The notes: generated by a model not told the origin, from the letters alone. A stretch of 37,712 nt of DNA from Prevotella sp. UBA2850 (GCA_002350805.1 DEFO01000027.1:1-37712); one strand, 5' to 3'; positions 16,401 to 25,617 are shown, counted from the first letter of the stretch. A program made the numbers and translations.

Positions 16401-18689
16401 CTACAACGGGTCAACATCATACAGCACTTGAACTGCGCCAAAGCGGCTGTCTTCCTGCATTTGCTGCTGTACCAGCCGCAGGCAGTCGCGCACGCGCTGC
16501 ATGTCGATGCCATTCTCCAGCTTGAGCACCAGCTTTCGAATATGCAGGGTTTTCACCTTGGCCACGGCAGGTTTGTCGGGGCCGAGCACACGGGCACCAA
16601 ACCACTGGCGCAGACGGGTGCCAATAAGTTGAGCGGCAGCCTCAACCACCCGGTCGTCGCGATGGCGCAAATAGACATAGGTAAGCCGATAGAAAGGCGG
16701 GTAATGGAAGGCTTGGCGCTCTTCCAACAGCTCGTTGTAGAAACCCTCATAGTCGTTGTGCACCACCTGGCTGATGACCGGCAGTTGCGCATTCTTGGTC
16801 TGCAGGAGCACCAGACCCCGCTTGTTTTTCCGTCCTGCACGGCCGCTCACCTGCGACATCATCATGAACGCATGCTCATAGGCACGGAAGTCGGGATAAT
16901 TGAGCATGCTGTCGGCACTCAGGATGCCCACCACACTGACCCGGTCGAAATCAAGCCCCTTGCTAATCATCTGCGTACCGATGAGGATATTGGTGCGCCC
17001 GGCCGAGAAATCGTTGATCAACCGCTCGTAGGCATTGCGCGTACGGGTGGTGTCGAGGTCCATGCGGGCCACGCGGGCATCGGGGAAGATAGCCTGAATC
17101 TGGTCCTCTATCTTCTCTGTTCCATAGCCTCGTCCTCGCAAGTCGGTACTTCCGCAGCACGGACAGACCTCGGGCACCTGATAGACGGCACCGCAATAGT
17201 GGCAGGTGAGCAGGTTGGTGTTCTTATGATAGGTGAGGCAGACGTCGCAGTTGTCGCACCGTGGCACCCAACCGCACTGCCGGCATTCCACCATCGGGGC
17301 AAAGCCACGCCGGTTTTGAAACAGAATCACCTGTTCGCCCTGTTCGAGAGCCTTCCGCATCGCGCCCAATAGCTGGGGAGAGAACGGCCCGTTCATCATT
17401 TTCCGTCGTTGCAGGTCCTTGATATCGACCACCTGTATCTCAGGCAGTTGTATATCCTGATAGCGGGTGGTCAGACGCACGAGTCCGTATTTGCCCGTCA
17501 TAGCATTATAGTAGCTTTCCATCGAGGGGGTCGCTGTGCCCAGCACAATCTTCGGGTGATAATTGGTGCTGGTAGAAAGTTGCGAGGCCATCATAATGGC
17601 CGCATTGCGGGCATGATAGCGCGGGGCAGGATCCTGCTGCTTGAACGAAGTTTCGTGCTCCTCATCTACGATGATGAGTCCCAGCCGTTGGAAGGGAAGG
17701 AACAGCGCCGAACGTGCACCAAGAATCACCTCATAGGGATTGGCTGACAGTTGTTTATTCCACATTTCCACGCGCTCGGCGTCGGAGTATTTGGAATGAT
17801 AGATGCCTAAAAGGTTTCCAAACACCTGCTTCAACCGGTTCATCATCTGCACGGTGAGGGCAATCTCAGGTAGCAGATATAGCACCTGTTGTTTCTTCTC
17901 CAAAGCCTGGCGAATGAGATGAATATACACTTCTGTCTTACCGCTCGAGGTAACGCCATGGAGCAGCACGACATTCTTCTTAAGAAACTGGAAAAGTATC
18001 TGATTGTAAGCCTCCTGCTGATGCGCGCTGAGCGGTTTGGCACGGTCGAGATGCGGTTCTCCGGCATCGTTCAAGCGCCCCACCTCCCGCTCATAAGTGA
18101 CCAGGAACTGACGGTCGACGAGGCTTTTGATGACAGCCGCCGTGCTATGACTGCTGTTCATCAGCTCGTCGCGGGTAATGTCGACAGGCTGCTCGCGACA
18201 GACGTCGCCCTCGATGGTGTCCCAATGCGAGAGCGCCAGATAGTCGATGAACACCTTCTGCTGGCGAGTGGCACGCGACAACATATTGAGCGCCACATGC
18301 AGGGTCTGCTCGTTTTTCAGGTTGTCGGCCAGTCCGACATAAACTTCTGTCTTGGGTTTATAGCCGTCTTCCGACTTCATGCCTGAAGGAAGGGCAGCCT
18401 TGAAAATCTCGCCAATGGGCGAGAGATAATACTCTGCTATCCACTGCCACATACGGTATTGCTGGGGCAGCAGTACAGGTGTGGCATCAAGAACGTCGAT
18501 GATGTCGCGGCACTTAAACTGAGGCTGCTCGTCGTGCACCCTCACAGCCATGGCCGTATAGCGTTTGCTCTTGCCCAGCGGCACCAGCACACGCATGCCG
18601 AAGCTCACCTTGTCGCACAGCGGTTGTGGCAGAGAATAGGTGAACAGTCCCTCAAGGGGCAACGGCAATATGACATCGACGTACTTCAC
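16401..18689 (-). CDS. priA: Primosomal replication-restart helicase PriA
   Basis: This 762-residue superfamily II helicase restarts stalled replication forks. Visible: the N-terminal 3'-DNA-binding domain, Walker A in LLHGVTSSGKTEVYIH, DEEH in LIIVDEEHETSFKQQ, LGTATPSMES, and the PriA zinc region with paired cysteines (CRQCGWVPRCDNCDVC, then CHYCG and CPCCG). GTQMISKGLDFDRV and QVSGRAGR close the helicase core. It starts with GTG at 18689, supported by the family-typical N-terminus KYVDVILPLPLEG. It lies only 18 bp after porN, so it is probably co-transcribed with the T9SS operon. Length is normal. Confidence 0.97.
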   Translation of the reverse strand: MKYVDVILPLPLEGLFTYSLPQPLCDKVSFGMRVLVPLGKSKRYTAMAVRVHDEQPQFKCRDIIDVLDATPVLLPQQYRMWQWIAEYYLSPIGEIFKAALPSGMKSEDGYKPKTEVYVGLADNLKNEQTLHVALNMLSRATRQQKVFIDYLALSHWDTIEGDVCREQPVDITRDELMNSSHSTAAVIKSLVDRQFLVTYEREVGRLNDAGEPHLDRAKPLSAHQQEAYNQILFQFLKKNVVLLHGVTSSGKTEVYIHLIRQALEKKQQVLYLLPEIALTVQMMNRLKQVFGNLLGIYHSKYSDAERVEMWNKQLSANPYEVILGARSALFLPFQRLGLIIVDEEHETSFKQQDPAPRYHARNAAIMMASQLSTSTNYHPKIVLGTATPSMESYYNAMTGKYGLVRLTTRYQDIQLPEIQVVDIKDLQRRKMMNGPFSPQLLGAMRKALEQGEQVILFQNRRGFAPMVECRQCGWVPRCDNCDVCLTYHKNTNLLTCHYCGAVYQVPEVCPCCGSTDLRGRGYGTEKIEDQIQAIFPDARVARMDLDTTRTRNAYERLINDFSAGRTNILIGTQMISKGLDFDRVSVVGILSADSMLNYPDFRAYEHAFMMMSQVSGRAGRKNKRGLVLLQTKNAQLPVISQVVHNDYEGFYNELLEERQAFHYPPFYRLTYVYLRHRDDRVVEAAAQLIGTRLRQWFGARVLGPDKPAVAKVKTLHIRKLVLKLENGIDMQRVRDCLRLVQQQMQEDSRFGAVQVLYDVDPL

Positions 18690-18707
18690 GAAGGTGGTGT
18701 GACGTTG

Positions 18708-19805
18708 TTAGTGGCGCTGGCGGCGCACTGACACACGGGCCGGTGAGGAAGATCCTGCTGACGATGAGCCCGACGAGCGCTTGCTCTTCACCGTGGCCGA
18801 CTTCGTGGATGATGAGGCACGACGGTTTTTCTTGACAGCTTTGGCAGCCTTCACGTCCTTGCCGGCCTTGGCAATACTGTCGAGCGAGTCTTTGCGGGCT
18901 TGGTTGCCCCAGACACCTTTCTCGAATGCCAGCAGTTCGGCCTCGATGCGCTTTTGCTCTTTGGCCATCGCCGAGTCGGAGGGACAATACTGTGCAAGGG
19001 TACGGCCCAGCATGTTATTGGTCTTATAGATTTTCCCCTCGTACATGGTACGTGTGAAGTAGTCGTCGACACTCATCGTGGCAGCATTGTTCAGGTTGCT
19101 GGTCATGATGGTCTGCTTGGCCAGATAAGGAGCCAGGTCGTCGTACTTCACCCAGAACAACGGATACTGCGTGGCGGCATCGCCAAAATCGTCCTCACGG
19201 CTCATGATGGGACACAAGGCCGTCACCTTGCGATGGAAGGTGGAGGTGCGCTGGTCGTAGTAGGCACTCTCCTTGATGTAATACGACTTCACTTCGCGCG
19301 AGGGGATGTCGCTGTTGTCGATATGCACGCCGCGGTCGGTACGCTCGTAATAGATATGGTAGTTGTCCAGAAAATCTTTTTGCTTCACACGGGCTGAGTC
19401 GTTGAACACCTCGTTACCGTCCATGCGGTACTCATAGACCTTGATCAGTCCACGCATCATCAGTTTGAAGATGTTGGTAAACAGGTTCATCTGTCCGTCG
19501 GTGGGCTCCACGGGATAATACAAGCCGGCATTGGCATCCTCCTCCAGGTTCAGCTGGCGGTAGATGTCACGACGCCACACCACGTCTTCCGACATCACTG
19601 CCGTGGTCGGGAATGAGATGCGGGCACGGTTGGTGACATTGCCCGAATTGGTCTGGCTGCTCTTCTGCTGCTCTGCCTGACGGCGTGAGGCGGGCTGAGC
19701 CTGCATCATGACTGGAGCGAGATGATAGATGACAAGAACCATCATCACCATCCGCCACCATTCACACTTCTTATGATGAAAACATATTCTATTCATACGA
19801 TTCAT
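18708..19805 (-). CDS. porN: T9SS ring component PorN/GldN
   Basis: A 365-residue exported protein (hydrophobic stretch about 18-35, cleavage near MMQAQ) with the GldN/PorN pattern: DVVWRRDIYRQLNLEEDANAGLYYP, a FTNIFKLMMRGLIKVYEYR segment and FWVKYDDLAPYLAKQ. In Porphyromonas gingivalis PorN forms the periplasmic ring with the lipoprotein PorK. The last 45 or so residues are low-complexity Ser/Lys/Arg (ASSSTKSATVKSKRSSG onward), an unusual basic tail. Fifth gene of the leftward porPKLMN operon. The first of several nearby ATGs (19805) is used; a later one nearer the signal peptide is possible. Confidence 0.92.
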   Translation of the reverse strand: MNRMNRICFHHKKCEWWRMVMMVLVIYHLAPVMMQAQPASRRQAEQQKSSQTNSGNVTNRARISFPTTAVMSEDVVWRRDIYRQLNLEEDANAGLYYPVEPTDGQMNLFTNIFKLMMRGLIKVYEYRMDGNEVFNDSARVKQKDFLDNYHIYYERTDRGVHIDNSDIPSREVKSYYIKESAYYDQRTSTFHRKVTALCPIMSREDDFGDAATQYPLFWVKYDDLAPYLAKQTIMTSNLNNAATMSVDDYFTRTMYEGKIYKTNNMLGRTLAQYCPSDSAMAKEQKRIEAELLAFEKGVWGNQARKDSLDSIAKAGKDVKAAKAVKKNRRASSSTKSATVKSKRSSGSSSAGSSSPARVSVRRQRH

Positions 19806-19838
19806 ATTCTGTTGTTATTATTCATTCAAACTCACTTG

Positions 19839-21395
19839 TCACTTCACAACTATCTCCATGGCTGATGTCAGCTTACGGGTGAGGCCGTCGGGACCAATGG
19901 CCGTTACATGCGAGATGTAGAACCGGCGGTTGCGCGACAACTTACGGAAGGCATCCTTCTGCCGGGCAGAGAACGAGGCGCCCTCTGAGGCCATCGGTAC
20001 GGCATTACCCATGTTGTCGAAGAACACCGTCTCGAAGCTGACCACCCTGAACGGGATGTCGAGCAGGCCATCGTCGATGGCAGCACCGATGCCACTCAGG
20101 CCCATGAGCGATGCCTTGGCCAGTCCGCCGCCCTTGAAACGGTCGGTACCCACCACCACATAAGGTGTCGGATCGGGCAGTTTACGCACTTTGAAGGTCA
20201 CCTGTCCCATCTGGCGGGTCTTGCCCTTGTCGTTGGCCGACACGGTGAAGGTGACATCCTTGCCCACTGCCGACGGCACTGCCACATAATGGCCATTGCC
20301 CTTGGCTGTCAGCGTACCGCCGCTCATCGATACCGAGACGGCATTCTGAGGCACACCGGGCACACTGACACTCATCGGATTCTGGAATCCGGCATAGAGC
20401 ACATTCATCAGGTCGGCAGCCACCGTGGCTCCGCTGGGAGCTGGTATCACACTATACTTCTGCAGGAAGTCGCGGCGGATGGTCTCGCCGGCGGCGTTAT
20501 GGGTGAGCAGATAACCACCGAAAGAATGCTCGCCCACGCTGCCTGCCGTAAACGAATAGCGTCCGTTGGCACTGTTGATGCGCGTGCCATTAACATAGAT
20601 TTCAGGCTGCATGGTGGTGTCGACGGCAGCCATCACGATATTGGCGGCAAAGGTCTCACCTGGATAAAGAGTGGTTTTCTCTGGAATCACAAACGCATCA
20701 ATCTTGTTGACACGCATATCTTTCACGTCGACGTTCGAGACCAGGGTGTGCAACACCTCTCCCTCGGCATAGCGCACATCACTCTGCAACTTCGAGAGCA
20801 GGGTCACTGCGGCCGCCACGGGCATGTCCTCGAACATGAACTCCTGCCAGTTTTTTCCCATCGTGCGCGCATCCTTAGGCAATTCGGTCGACAGATTGCT
20901 CATGATGACCTTCTTCTGGTGCTCGTCGGTAACCATCGTAAGAATGCGGGTGCGGAATTGGTTGATGGCATCGAAGAGCGCCTTGCCCTTGCCGACACCC
21001 GGTGCGAGCATCACCTGATTGGCAGCCTCAAGGTCTTCCTTGTTCTTGATATGCTCCAAGTCACCGTTTTTGCCGTCGGCCTCCTTGACAATGGCCAGTT
21101 TCAACTGCTGGGCCATATCATACAGAGAGTCGCTCATCTGCTTCACCTCGCTGGCCTTCTCGAACCATTGTCTCACCTTCTCGGGGTTTTTCTTCATCTG
21201 AGCCTCGAAATCGCCGAACAGCACCTGGTTCTCGGCCGACGAGTTGGCGGTGGTGCGGCGCAGGCTCTCCTCCACAATAGAGAAGCCGTCGAGCACTTCC
21301 GACGAAACGTTCAGCGCAAGCATTGCCATCAAGACGACATACATCAGGTTGATCATCTTCTGGCGCGGAGATACCGGTCTTTTCTTGATTGCCAT
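19839..21395 (-). CDS. porM: T9SS motor/stem protein PorM/GldM
   Basis: A 518-residue protein with a short cytoplasmic lead (MAIKKRPVSPRQKMINLMY), one membrane helix (YVVLMAMLALNVSSEVL), a long helical periplasmic region (about 40-220) and several beta-rich domains to the C-terminus. This is the GldM/PorM layout, in which the dimer's helix sits inside the PorL pentamer to form the proton-driven motor and the periplasmic part reaches the PorK/N ring. Its ATG overlaps the porL stop by one base (TAATG), implying translational coupling. Next gene is porN, 33 bp later. Confidence 0.94.
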   Translation of the reverse strand: MAIKKRPVSPRQKMINLMYVVLMAMLALNVSSEVLDGFSIVEESLRRTTANSSAENQVLFGDFEAQMKKNPEKVRQWFEKASEVKQMSDSLYDMAQQLKLAIVKEADGKNGDLEHIKNKEDLEAANQVMLAPGVGKGKALFDAINQFRTRILTMVTDEHQKKVIMSNLSTELPKDARTMGKNWQEFMFEDMPVAAAVTLLSKLQSDVRYAEGEVLHTLVSNVDVKDMRVNKIDAFVIPEKTTLYPGETFAANIVMAAVDTTMQPEIYVNGTRINSANGRYSFTAGSVGEHSFGGYLLTHNAAGETIRRDFLQKYSVIPAPSGATVAADLMNVLYAGFQNPMSVSVPGVPQNAVSVSMSGGTLTAKGNGHYVAVPSAVGKDVTFTVSANDKGKTRQMGQVTFKVRKLPDPTPYVVVGTDRFKGGGLAKASLMGLSGIGAAIDDGLLDIPFRVVSFETVFFDNMGNAVPMASEGASFSARQKDAFRKLSRNRRFYISHVTAIGPDGLTRKLTSAMEIVVK

Positions 21396-22279
21396 TATTC
21401 AGATAAAGGTTTTGCGCCCAACGGCATGTTCACCGTCATGGCTTCTATCATACGCTTGTAAATCTTATTCAGTTCGGCTATCTGCCCTGCCATCTTACGT
21501 GTCTGCTCGTTGATCTCATCGATGGTCCCGATTTGCGAGCTGGCACTCTTGAGTTGCATCTCATAGACCTTGCAGATGCCGGTCAGCGTACGGTTCAGGT
21601 TCTCCATCTCCTCTGAGTCGGTGGTCAGTCGGCGGCTCTGTTCAGAGACGCGCTCCAACACCTCAGTGAGCTTCTTCAGCTCCTCCACGTAGGCATTAGT
21701 GGCATCAGTCATATCGGGTGTCAGCGGCGGAGCCACCACCGGCTCTGCGGGAACAACACCAGAGGCACTGCCTGCTGCTCCGGATGCACCGGAAATACCA
21801 GATACGCCAGACACGCCGGAAACACCGGCAACACCTGGCTGTCCTGCCACAACAAATGAGCCGGTCTGCCCTGCGATAGCAGGCTCACCCTCAGCCACAT
21901 GGCCAGCCGATGGGCCACCGCCACCTATAATAATAGTACCGCCTGTGGCACCACTGACCACCACCTCGGGTTTCTGTGTGCCCTCTATCTCAGCGCCTTC
22001 GCCAAGTTCCTCGCCGGCATGACGCGACAGTTCCATACCGTCGGTCGTCTTGTCGAAGGGACGGTCGAAAGCCGAAAGGAAGAACACCACCACCTCAGTG
22101 CCCATTCCCAGGAACAACCAGAAGTTGGCGCCGGGAATGTGGGTCAGCTTGAAAAGCGTACCAAGGATCACGATTGCTGCTCCCCAGCTGTAGGCATAGT
22201 TCAGGAATGTCTGGCCGGGAACACTGTCCATCCACTTTTGCAGACGGTAGATAATGTTATATTTGCTGTACTTGGTCAT
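21395..22279 (-). CDS. porL: T9SS inner-membrane motor protein PorL/GldL
   Basis: The 294-residue protein has two N-terminal membrane helices (about 25-45 and 52-70) around the conserved HIPGANFWLFLGMGTE turn, then a cytoplasmic region with a C-terminal coiled coil (about 190-290). GldL/PorL pentamers with PorM form the T9SS rotary motor. The Glu in GMGTEVV is the candidate proton-handling residue by family knowledge. Residues about 146-172 are nine uninterrupted Gly-X-Y triplets, a collagen-like linker I would not expect in this family. Start overlaps the porK stop by four bases (ATGA). Confidence 0.93.
   Translation of the reverse strand: MTKYSKYNIIYRLQKWMDSVPGQTFLNYAYSWGAAIVILGTLFKLTHIPGANFWLFLGMGTEVVVFFLSAFDRPFDKTTDGMELSRHAGEELGEGAEIEGTQKPEVVVSGATGGTIIIGGGGPSAGHVAEGEPAIAGQTGSFVVAGQPGVAGVSGVSGVSGISGASGAAGSASGVVPAEPVVAPPLTPDMTDATNAYVEELKKLTEVLERVSEQSRRLTTDSEEMENLNRTLTGICKVYEMQLKSASSQIGTIDEINEQTRKMAGQIAELNKIYKRMIEAMTVNMPLGAKPLSE
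21764..21844. repeat. Codon-level repeat encoding a collagen-like segment in porL
   Basis: The DNA here encodes nine Gly-X-Y triplets with near-repeated 9-bp units (for example three consecutive Gly-Val-Ser codon groups). Synonymous positions vary, so the protein pattern rather than the DNA seems conserved. Confidence 0.75.
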
Positions 22280-23775
22280 CTTTTCTTCTTTGTTGCTTTT
22301 TGTTTTGTTGTTACACTGTTAGCCAGACTTCTCACACAGCGGAAGCCGATGAACGAGCGTGGTTGGTTCTGGTATTCCCACGACCGCCATGCGCTGCGAA
22401 TGAACGACTCGGGGTCTTTCCATGAACCGCCTCGCACACTCTTCTTCTTCAGCTTGTAGGGGTCCTCAAGGGCTGCATTATACTTCAGCGTGGGGTTCAG
22501 GTCGTTCATGGCATCCACACCTCCCTCGGTATAGATGGTACTGGTCCACTCTGCCACGTTACCGGCCATGTCATACAATCCATTGGTATTGGCCGAATAG
22601 GCTCCCACCTTGCTCGTGATGAGGTTGCCATCTTCAGTATAGTTGCCGCGGTCGGGCTTGAAGTTGGCATAGTAGCAGCCTTTGTCGCTGGCCATGTTCT
22701 CGTTGTTCCAAGGGAACTCGGTGCCATCTTTTCCACGTGCGGCATACTCCCACTCTGCCTCTGTGGGCAGTCGGTAGCGCTGCACAAACCGGGCGGCCTC
22801 GCCCAGTCCCTTCAGCAGATAGTCAGTGCGCCAGGCACAGAAGGCATTGGCCTGCTCCCAGGTCACTCCCACCACAGGATAGTCGTTGTAGGCGGGATTG
22901 CTGAAGTAATAGCGCAGATACATCTCGTTGTCGGAGTTCTGGAAGTCGTTCACCCAGCAGGTGGTATCGGGATACACATTCACGATATAGGTATTCAGGA
23001 AGTCCCACGGTCCGCTCAGCGGACGGTCGATGGTCTGCCGGATGATGTTTCCCTCGTCGTCGACGTAGGCAGTGTCTTTCGAGATCATCACCACCTCATC
23101 GGGATTCACCGTGATGTCGGTGTTCAGATTACGGTCCTGCGGATTCAGCCGGTTGCGGCGCAGAGCGGCGGCCGTATAGTCGTAAATCTCATAACGATAG
23201 TTCAACTGCTTGTAGTCAATCAGTTTCTCGCCCGTCACAGGATTGGTGACATACATGCTCTCGATGGCCCGCAACTCATCCTCGTTGGGTTTGCGGGGCA
23301 GGGCTTTCTTCCAGTTCACGCGTGGGGGAATGGGGTCGCCGTTCTTATCCTCGGTAATCATATACGACTCGTCGCCACCGTAGGCAGGGTCGGCCAGGCG
23401 CTCGCGCAGGATAGAGTCGCGCACCCACTGCACAAACTGCTTGTATTTGGCATTGGTCACCTCAGTCTCGTCCATCCAGAAGCCGTCGACCGAAATCTCC
23501 TTCACCGGTGTCTGCATGCCCCAGAGTGAGTCTTGTTTCTCAATACCCATCTTCAAGAATCCGCGTTTCACCAATGTCATGCCAAAAGGCGTCGGCTCGG
23601 TGAATCCCTTGCCTGCGCCGACTCCCGTCACCTCGCCGCCGCGTCCGGACGACAAAGCAGCCTTACCACCGAAACAGGCGGTGAGCAACGACGTCAGCAA
23701 AAAGGCCGAGAGGCAAAAAGCCGTCAGCCTTCTTGCCTGTCCTTCCACAGTTCTATTCTTCTTCGTTTGTTTCAT
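22276..23775 (-). CDS. porK: T9SS lipoprotein PorK/GldK
   Basis: A 499-residue lipoprotein with a basic n-region, hydrophobic core and lipobox LLTAC placing the lipidated Cys at 34. The rest is an FGE-sulfatase-like fold: GMTLVKRGFLKMG, VDGFWMDETEVTNAKYKQFVQWV, YPVVGVTWEQANAFCAWR, YRLPTEAEWEYAARG and SVRGGSWKDPESFIRSAWR. In this family the fold is structural, not catalytic: PorK/GldK rings with PorN lie under the outer membrane. Second gene of porPKLMN; it follows porP by 58 bp and overlaps porL by four bases. Length is usual for the family. Confidence 0.95.
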   Translation of the reverse strand: MKQTKKNRTVEGQARRLTAFCLSAFLLTSLLTACFGGKAALSSGRGGEVTGVGAGKGFTEPTPFGMTLVKRGFLKMGIEKQDSLWGMQTPVKEISVDGFWMDETEVTNAKYKQFVQWVRDSILRERLADPAYGGDESYMITEDKNGDPIPPRVNWKKALPRKPNEDELRAIESMYVTNPVTGEKLIDYKQLNYRYEIYDYTAAALRRNRLNPQDRNLNTDITVNPDEVVMISKDTAYVDDEGNIIRQTIDRPLSGPWDFLNTYIVNVYPDTTCWVNDFQNSDNEMYLRYYFSNPAYNDYPVVGVTWEQANAFCAWRTDYLLKGLGEAARFVQRYRLPTEAEWEYAARGKDGTEFPWNNENMASDKGCYYANFKPDRGNYTEDGNLITSKVGAYSANTNGLYDMAGNVAEWTSTIYTEGGVDAMNDLNPTLKYNAALEDPYKLKKKSVRGGSWKDPESFIRSAWRSWEYQNQPRSFIGFRCVRSLANSVTTKQKATKKKR

Positions 23776-23833
23776 ATCTCAATTAATCGCTTTTCTCCTA
23801 TCTTACTTGTCATAGATTCTTATTCACGCCTCA

Positions 23834-24772
23834 TCACAGCAGTCGCACACTTTTGTGCTTGTTCTTGCCACGCTTCACGAAATTCAGGTCGACCTGATAG
23901 CCCACGAACAATTCGTGACTGCCGTTGCCGGGATTCACCGCCGAGGTATAGACCTCGTAGCTGTAGCCGGCATGTATGCCATGGAAGAAGCCTCCTATGA
24001 GAAACGTCACCGAATTGGTGGGACTATAAGAGATGCCTCCATACATTTTCTTCGTGTCGTTAGTATACATCAGACGGCCCGTCACATCGGCGCGCCACCC
24101 TACCCCATCGGTCTTGAACAAGACAGACGGGTGTATAGTTAAGAACGGATTTCTCAGCTTAATATTGTATCCACCCGTCAAATAATATGTTTTATCTATC
24201 TGCAACTCATTGGTTTCGCCCAGTTCCACCAGCGGCGAATTGAGGTGTTGCACCGACGCGCCCACATACCACCGACCATGCGTGTAGTAGAGTCCGGCAC
24301 CTAGGTCGAGCGCGTTTCCCTTGACCTCAGATGTGGCAAGGGCCTGGTCGCCGGTGTCTTGCACATCGAGCTCGGAGCCATTGAACACCTCACTGAGGAA
24401 ACCACCCTGCACACCGATGCCCAGTGTTCCGCCAAACAGCCGCAGCTTGTACGAATACTGTGCTGCCACCCGCTGATGAGTGAAAAGGCCTATCTTGTCG
24501 CTCATGATCGACAGTCCGCCGCCATGATAGCTCTTCAGGAAGTAGAAAGGCAGGTCGGCTCCGATATACATCGTTTGCGGGTTATGCTCGAAACCGGCCA
24601 GGTCCATGGCATAGGCCGCGGTGATGTTCAGTTTATGCTGCTTGCCTACCGACGCAGGATTGAACGTCGGCTCCAAGTCGTAGTAATGGCTGAAGCTGAC
24701 GTCATACTGTGCTTTTGCCCCCGTCACGGCAAGCACAAGCACCATTATCATCGTGTAAATGCGTCTAGGCAC
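23834..24772 (-). CDS. porP: T9SS outer-membrane protein PorP/SprF family
   Basis: A 312-residue barrel protein: signal peptide (PRRIYTMIMVLVLAVTGAKA, then QYDVSFSHYYDLEPTFNPAS), alternating strands, and SDKIGLFTHQRVAAQYSYKL, ending QVDLNFVKRGKNKHKSVRLL. These match the PorP/SprF family associated with T9SS translocon and modulus proteins. I chose GTG 24772 because it gives a full signal peptide with an n-region of basic residues; ATG 24751 would leave a very short one. Longer upstream reading is antisense to the divergent regulator and is rejected. It is first in the porPKLMN operon, the order known from P. gingivalis. Confidence 0.88.
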   Translation of the reverse strand: MPRRIYTMIMVLVLAVTGAKAQYDVSFSHYYDLEPTFNPASVGKQHKLNITAAYAMDLAGFEHNPQTMYIGADLPFYFLKSYHGGGLSIMSDKIGLFTHQRVAAQYSYKLRLFGGTLGIGVQGGFLSEVFNGSELDVQDTGDQALATSEVKGNALDLGAGLYYTHGRWYVGASVQHLNSPLVELGETNELQIDKTYYLTGGYNIKLRNPFLTIHPSVLFKTDGVGWRADVTGRLMYTNDTKKMYGGISYSPTNSVTFLIGGFFHGIHAGYSYEVYTSAVNPGNGSHELFVGYQVDLNFVKRGKNKHKSVRLL

Positions 24773-24847
24773 ATCAACATAACGCAATTTTGTGCTGTTT
24801 ATTGCCTCGTTAACGGTTGTTAAAGCAAGTTTTTTGATACCCTTTTT

Positions 24848-24879
24848 GTTGTTTGTTTTCTGATTATTTGTTATTTTTG
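24848..24879 (+). promoter_or_regulatory. Promoter of the coiled-coil AraC-type regulator
   Basis: GTTG (24848-24851), a 20-nt spacer and a perfect TATTTTTG -7 box (24872-24879) lie 23 nt upstream of the ATG at 24903. The divergent porP start is at 24772, so the 130-bp region between both starts would hold operators for either gene. I could not find an equally good porP promoter. Confidence 0.5.
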
Positions 24880-24902
24880 CCAAAATCACACACAAAAGCA
24901 CC

Positions 24903-25511
24903 ATGAACAACGAAGGAAACGACCCCGTGAAACTGCTGAAGGAGCAGAACGCCCAACTGCAGGAGCAGGTGGAAAAGCTGCAAGAAAAAGTGAAACAACT
25001 GGAAGACGACAACAAACGGCTCATCGATGGAAACGAGCAACTCATTGCCCGCAACATGATGCTTGCCGAAAAGATGGACATCTACTATAATGTACGTATG
25101 CATGTAGAGTGGTTGAAAGACCTGGTGCGCCGCCACCGCGAGATGATGGCACAGGCCGACTTGCGCAGCGACGAGGAGCTGCTGGCCGTCATTGAGACAC
25201 GTATCGAGAGCGACGAGATTCCCCTGCCCCCCGAGTTTGGCATCAAAGAGGTGGCCGAGCTGGTGGGCACCACCCAGACGCGCATTGCCGATCTCTATAA
25301 GTCGAAGACCATCTATCAATCCGTCGACAAGTATCTCGACTTCCTGCGGCTGATGCGTGCCCTGCGCATACTGAAGGAGAAGCCCGGTTACAGCATCGAC
25401 GCCATTGCACAGGACTCGGGGTTCAACAGCGTGCGCACCTTGCAGCGAAAGATACAGGAGGCCATCGGTCTCTCGCCGGGACAGTATCGCGACATCACCA
25501 ACCCCGAGTAG
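24903..25511 (+). CDS. Coiled-coil plus AraC-type helix-turn-helix regulator
   Basis: A 202-residue protein in two parts. Residues about 8-60 are a heptad-rich coiled coil (KEQNAQLQEQVEKLQEKV and onward). Residues about 111-195 form a two-HTH AraC-like domain: FGIKEVAELVGTTQTRIADLY as the first HTH and YSIDAIAQDSGFNSVRTLQRK, followed by SPGQYR, as the second. The usual N-terminal ligand-binding domain of AraC proteins is absent, so the coil probably sets oligomer state or contacts a partner. There are no membrane segments. It is divergent from porP and its T9SS operon, with a shared 130-bp promoter region, which makes T9SS control an inference worth testing. Confidence 0.82.
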   Translation: MNNEGNDPVKLLKEQNAQLQEQVEKLQEKVKQLEDDNKRLIDGNEQLIARNMMLAEKMDIYYNVRMHVEWLKDLVRRHREMMAQADLRSDEELLAVIETRIESDEIPLPPEFGIKEVAELVGTTQTRIADLYKSKTIYQSVDKYLDFLRLMRALRILKEKPGYSIDAIAQDSGFNSVRTLQRKIQEAIGLSPGQYRDITNPE

Positions 25512-25617
25512 TCACACTCCGCTTCAAAGTGTTTCAGGCATCGAAACGAAGGAGGGATGTGACAAACGTCTTTCCGCTTTTCACCTAGACACGAAACCAT
25601 TCAATTCTAAAAAAACG

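Noticed and set aside
20289..21461. Rightward open frame of 390 codons
   Set aside because: Antisense to porM and the end of porL; composition is His/Leu-rich without any family motif.
24773..25081. N-terminal extension of PorP
   Set aside because: It would be antisense to the AraC-type regulator and would bury the signal peptide; the serine/cysteine-rich translation is typical of a shadow.
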